From positions 1 to 40,066 of the forward strand of contig JAIRVF010000131.1 of the NCBI GenBank assembly GCA_031254035.1: 40,066 bases of DNA. The letters run 5' to 3'. The stretch is from Paenibacillus sp. (GTDB taxonomy: Bacteria; Bacillota; Bacilli; Paenibacillales; Paenibacillaceae). The notes beneath the pieces were generated by a model. It worked only from the letters and a program-made list of their open reading frames with translations, ran no database searches and had not been told where the DNA came from. Positions 39,931 through 40,066 of the stretch are shown here, piece after piece (the stretch's first letter is position 1; each line of letters begins with the position of its first letter). The position numbers and the translations under genes were made by a program.

Positions 39931-40066
39931 ATGAAAATGAATCGAACAAACTTATGTACAAGCACTCTAACGCCATTTTACTTTTTATATGAAGAACCTA
40001 GCAGTTTAATAGAAAAAATTGAAAACATCCGTAAGGAATTGATAAAGGTTGTCAACGAAAAGAGGA
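39931..40066 (+). CDS. Spo0E-like aspartyl-phosphate phosphatase, partial
   Basis: An open frame runs off the right edge: MKMNRTNLCTSTLTPFYFLY, then EEPSSLIEKIENIRKELIKV and VNEKR. The IEKIENIRKELIKVV helix resembles the first helix of Spo0E family proteins, which dephosphorylate Spo0A-P and delay sporulation. The SQxLD signature helix would lie beyond the window, so the family call is provisional. GGATGGGG precedes the ATGs at 39931 and 39937. It has its own upstream region after the cassette terminator, with a TATAAT at about 39897. Confidence 0.5.
   Translation, partial: MKMNRTNLCTSTLTPFYFLYEEPSSLIEKIENIRKELIKVVNEKR

Noticed and set aside
1..40066. CRISPR array, prophage, IS element or tRNA gene
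   Set aside because: I found no regularly spaced repeats, transposase or phage structural genes, or cloverleaf-forming tRNA sequence by reading; a dedicated search would be needed to be certain.

Overview
The window looks like chromosome of an endospore-forming Firmicute of the Paenibacillus type. The evidence is a 16S rRNA leader at the left edge, the perR/ygzB/ygxA neighbourhood next to rrn known from Bacillus, a spore protein YyaC, a sigB locus, strong GGAGG ribosome sites with GTG and TTG starts, and many short hairpin repeats between genes. Almost all genes lie on the minus strand. I see no phage, plasmid, IS transposase, tRNA or CRISPR array.

Layout. 1-310: tandem rrn promoters and leader, reading left out of the window. 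370-4700: ygxA-like, ygzB, a GH18 glycosidase and perR. 4748-8111: a membrane/DUF4097 pair, an MgtC protein and a GNAT acetyltransferase. 8386-11627: gatCAB operon. 12114-13585: yvaF-yvaE-yvaD-like regulator/SMR efflux set. 14311-16846: dedA, thioredoxin-like and MBL-fold operon plus a hypothetical gene. 17001-21894: small hypothetical gene, GC-rich O-antigen-ligase-like protein, SAM methyltransferase and a DUF6483-like protein. 22205-25263: alpha/beta hydrolase, yyaC, a DUF1128 protein and an asparaginase.

25443-35491 is a general-stress block. Seven minus-strand genes run in the order REC-PP2C phosphatase, large membrane hybrid kinase, CheR-type methyltransferase, second hybrid kinase, rsbV, rsbW, sigB. 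This resembles the RsbY/RsbK/RsbM route to SigB described in the Bacillus cereus group. A YtxH-like gene on one side and a YtxG-like (DUF948) gene on the other each carry a SigB-type promoter (GTTT-14-GGKTAW), so they are probably its targets.

35786-37937 holds a small membrane protein, a decayed SGNH-hydrolase fragment and a secreted SH3-NlpC/P60 hydrolase. The AT-rich right end (38220-40066) carries an RRNPP-type (XRE + TPR) regulator whose stop codon overlaps, by ATGA, a 45-codon ORF for a secreted peptide. A terminator follows, then the start of a Spo0E-like phosphatase gene. I read this as a peptide quorum-sensing cassette that may feed into sporulation, and it is the most interesting item here.

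Five families of non-coding hairpin elements (A-E) occur; four are present twice. Most copies sit between a recognisable promoter and the start codon of the next gene, as for perR, gatC, the alpha/beta hydrolase and ytxG. They would therefore be transcribed as structured 5' leaders.
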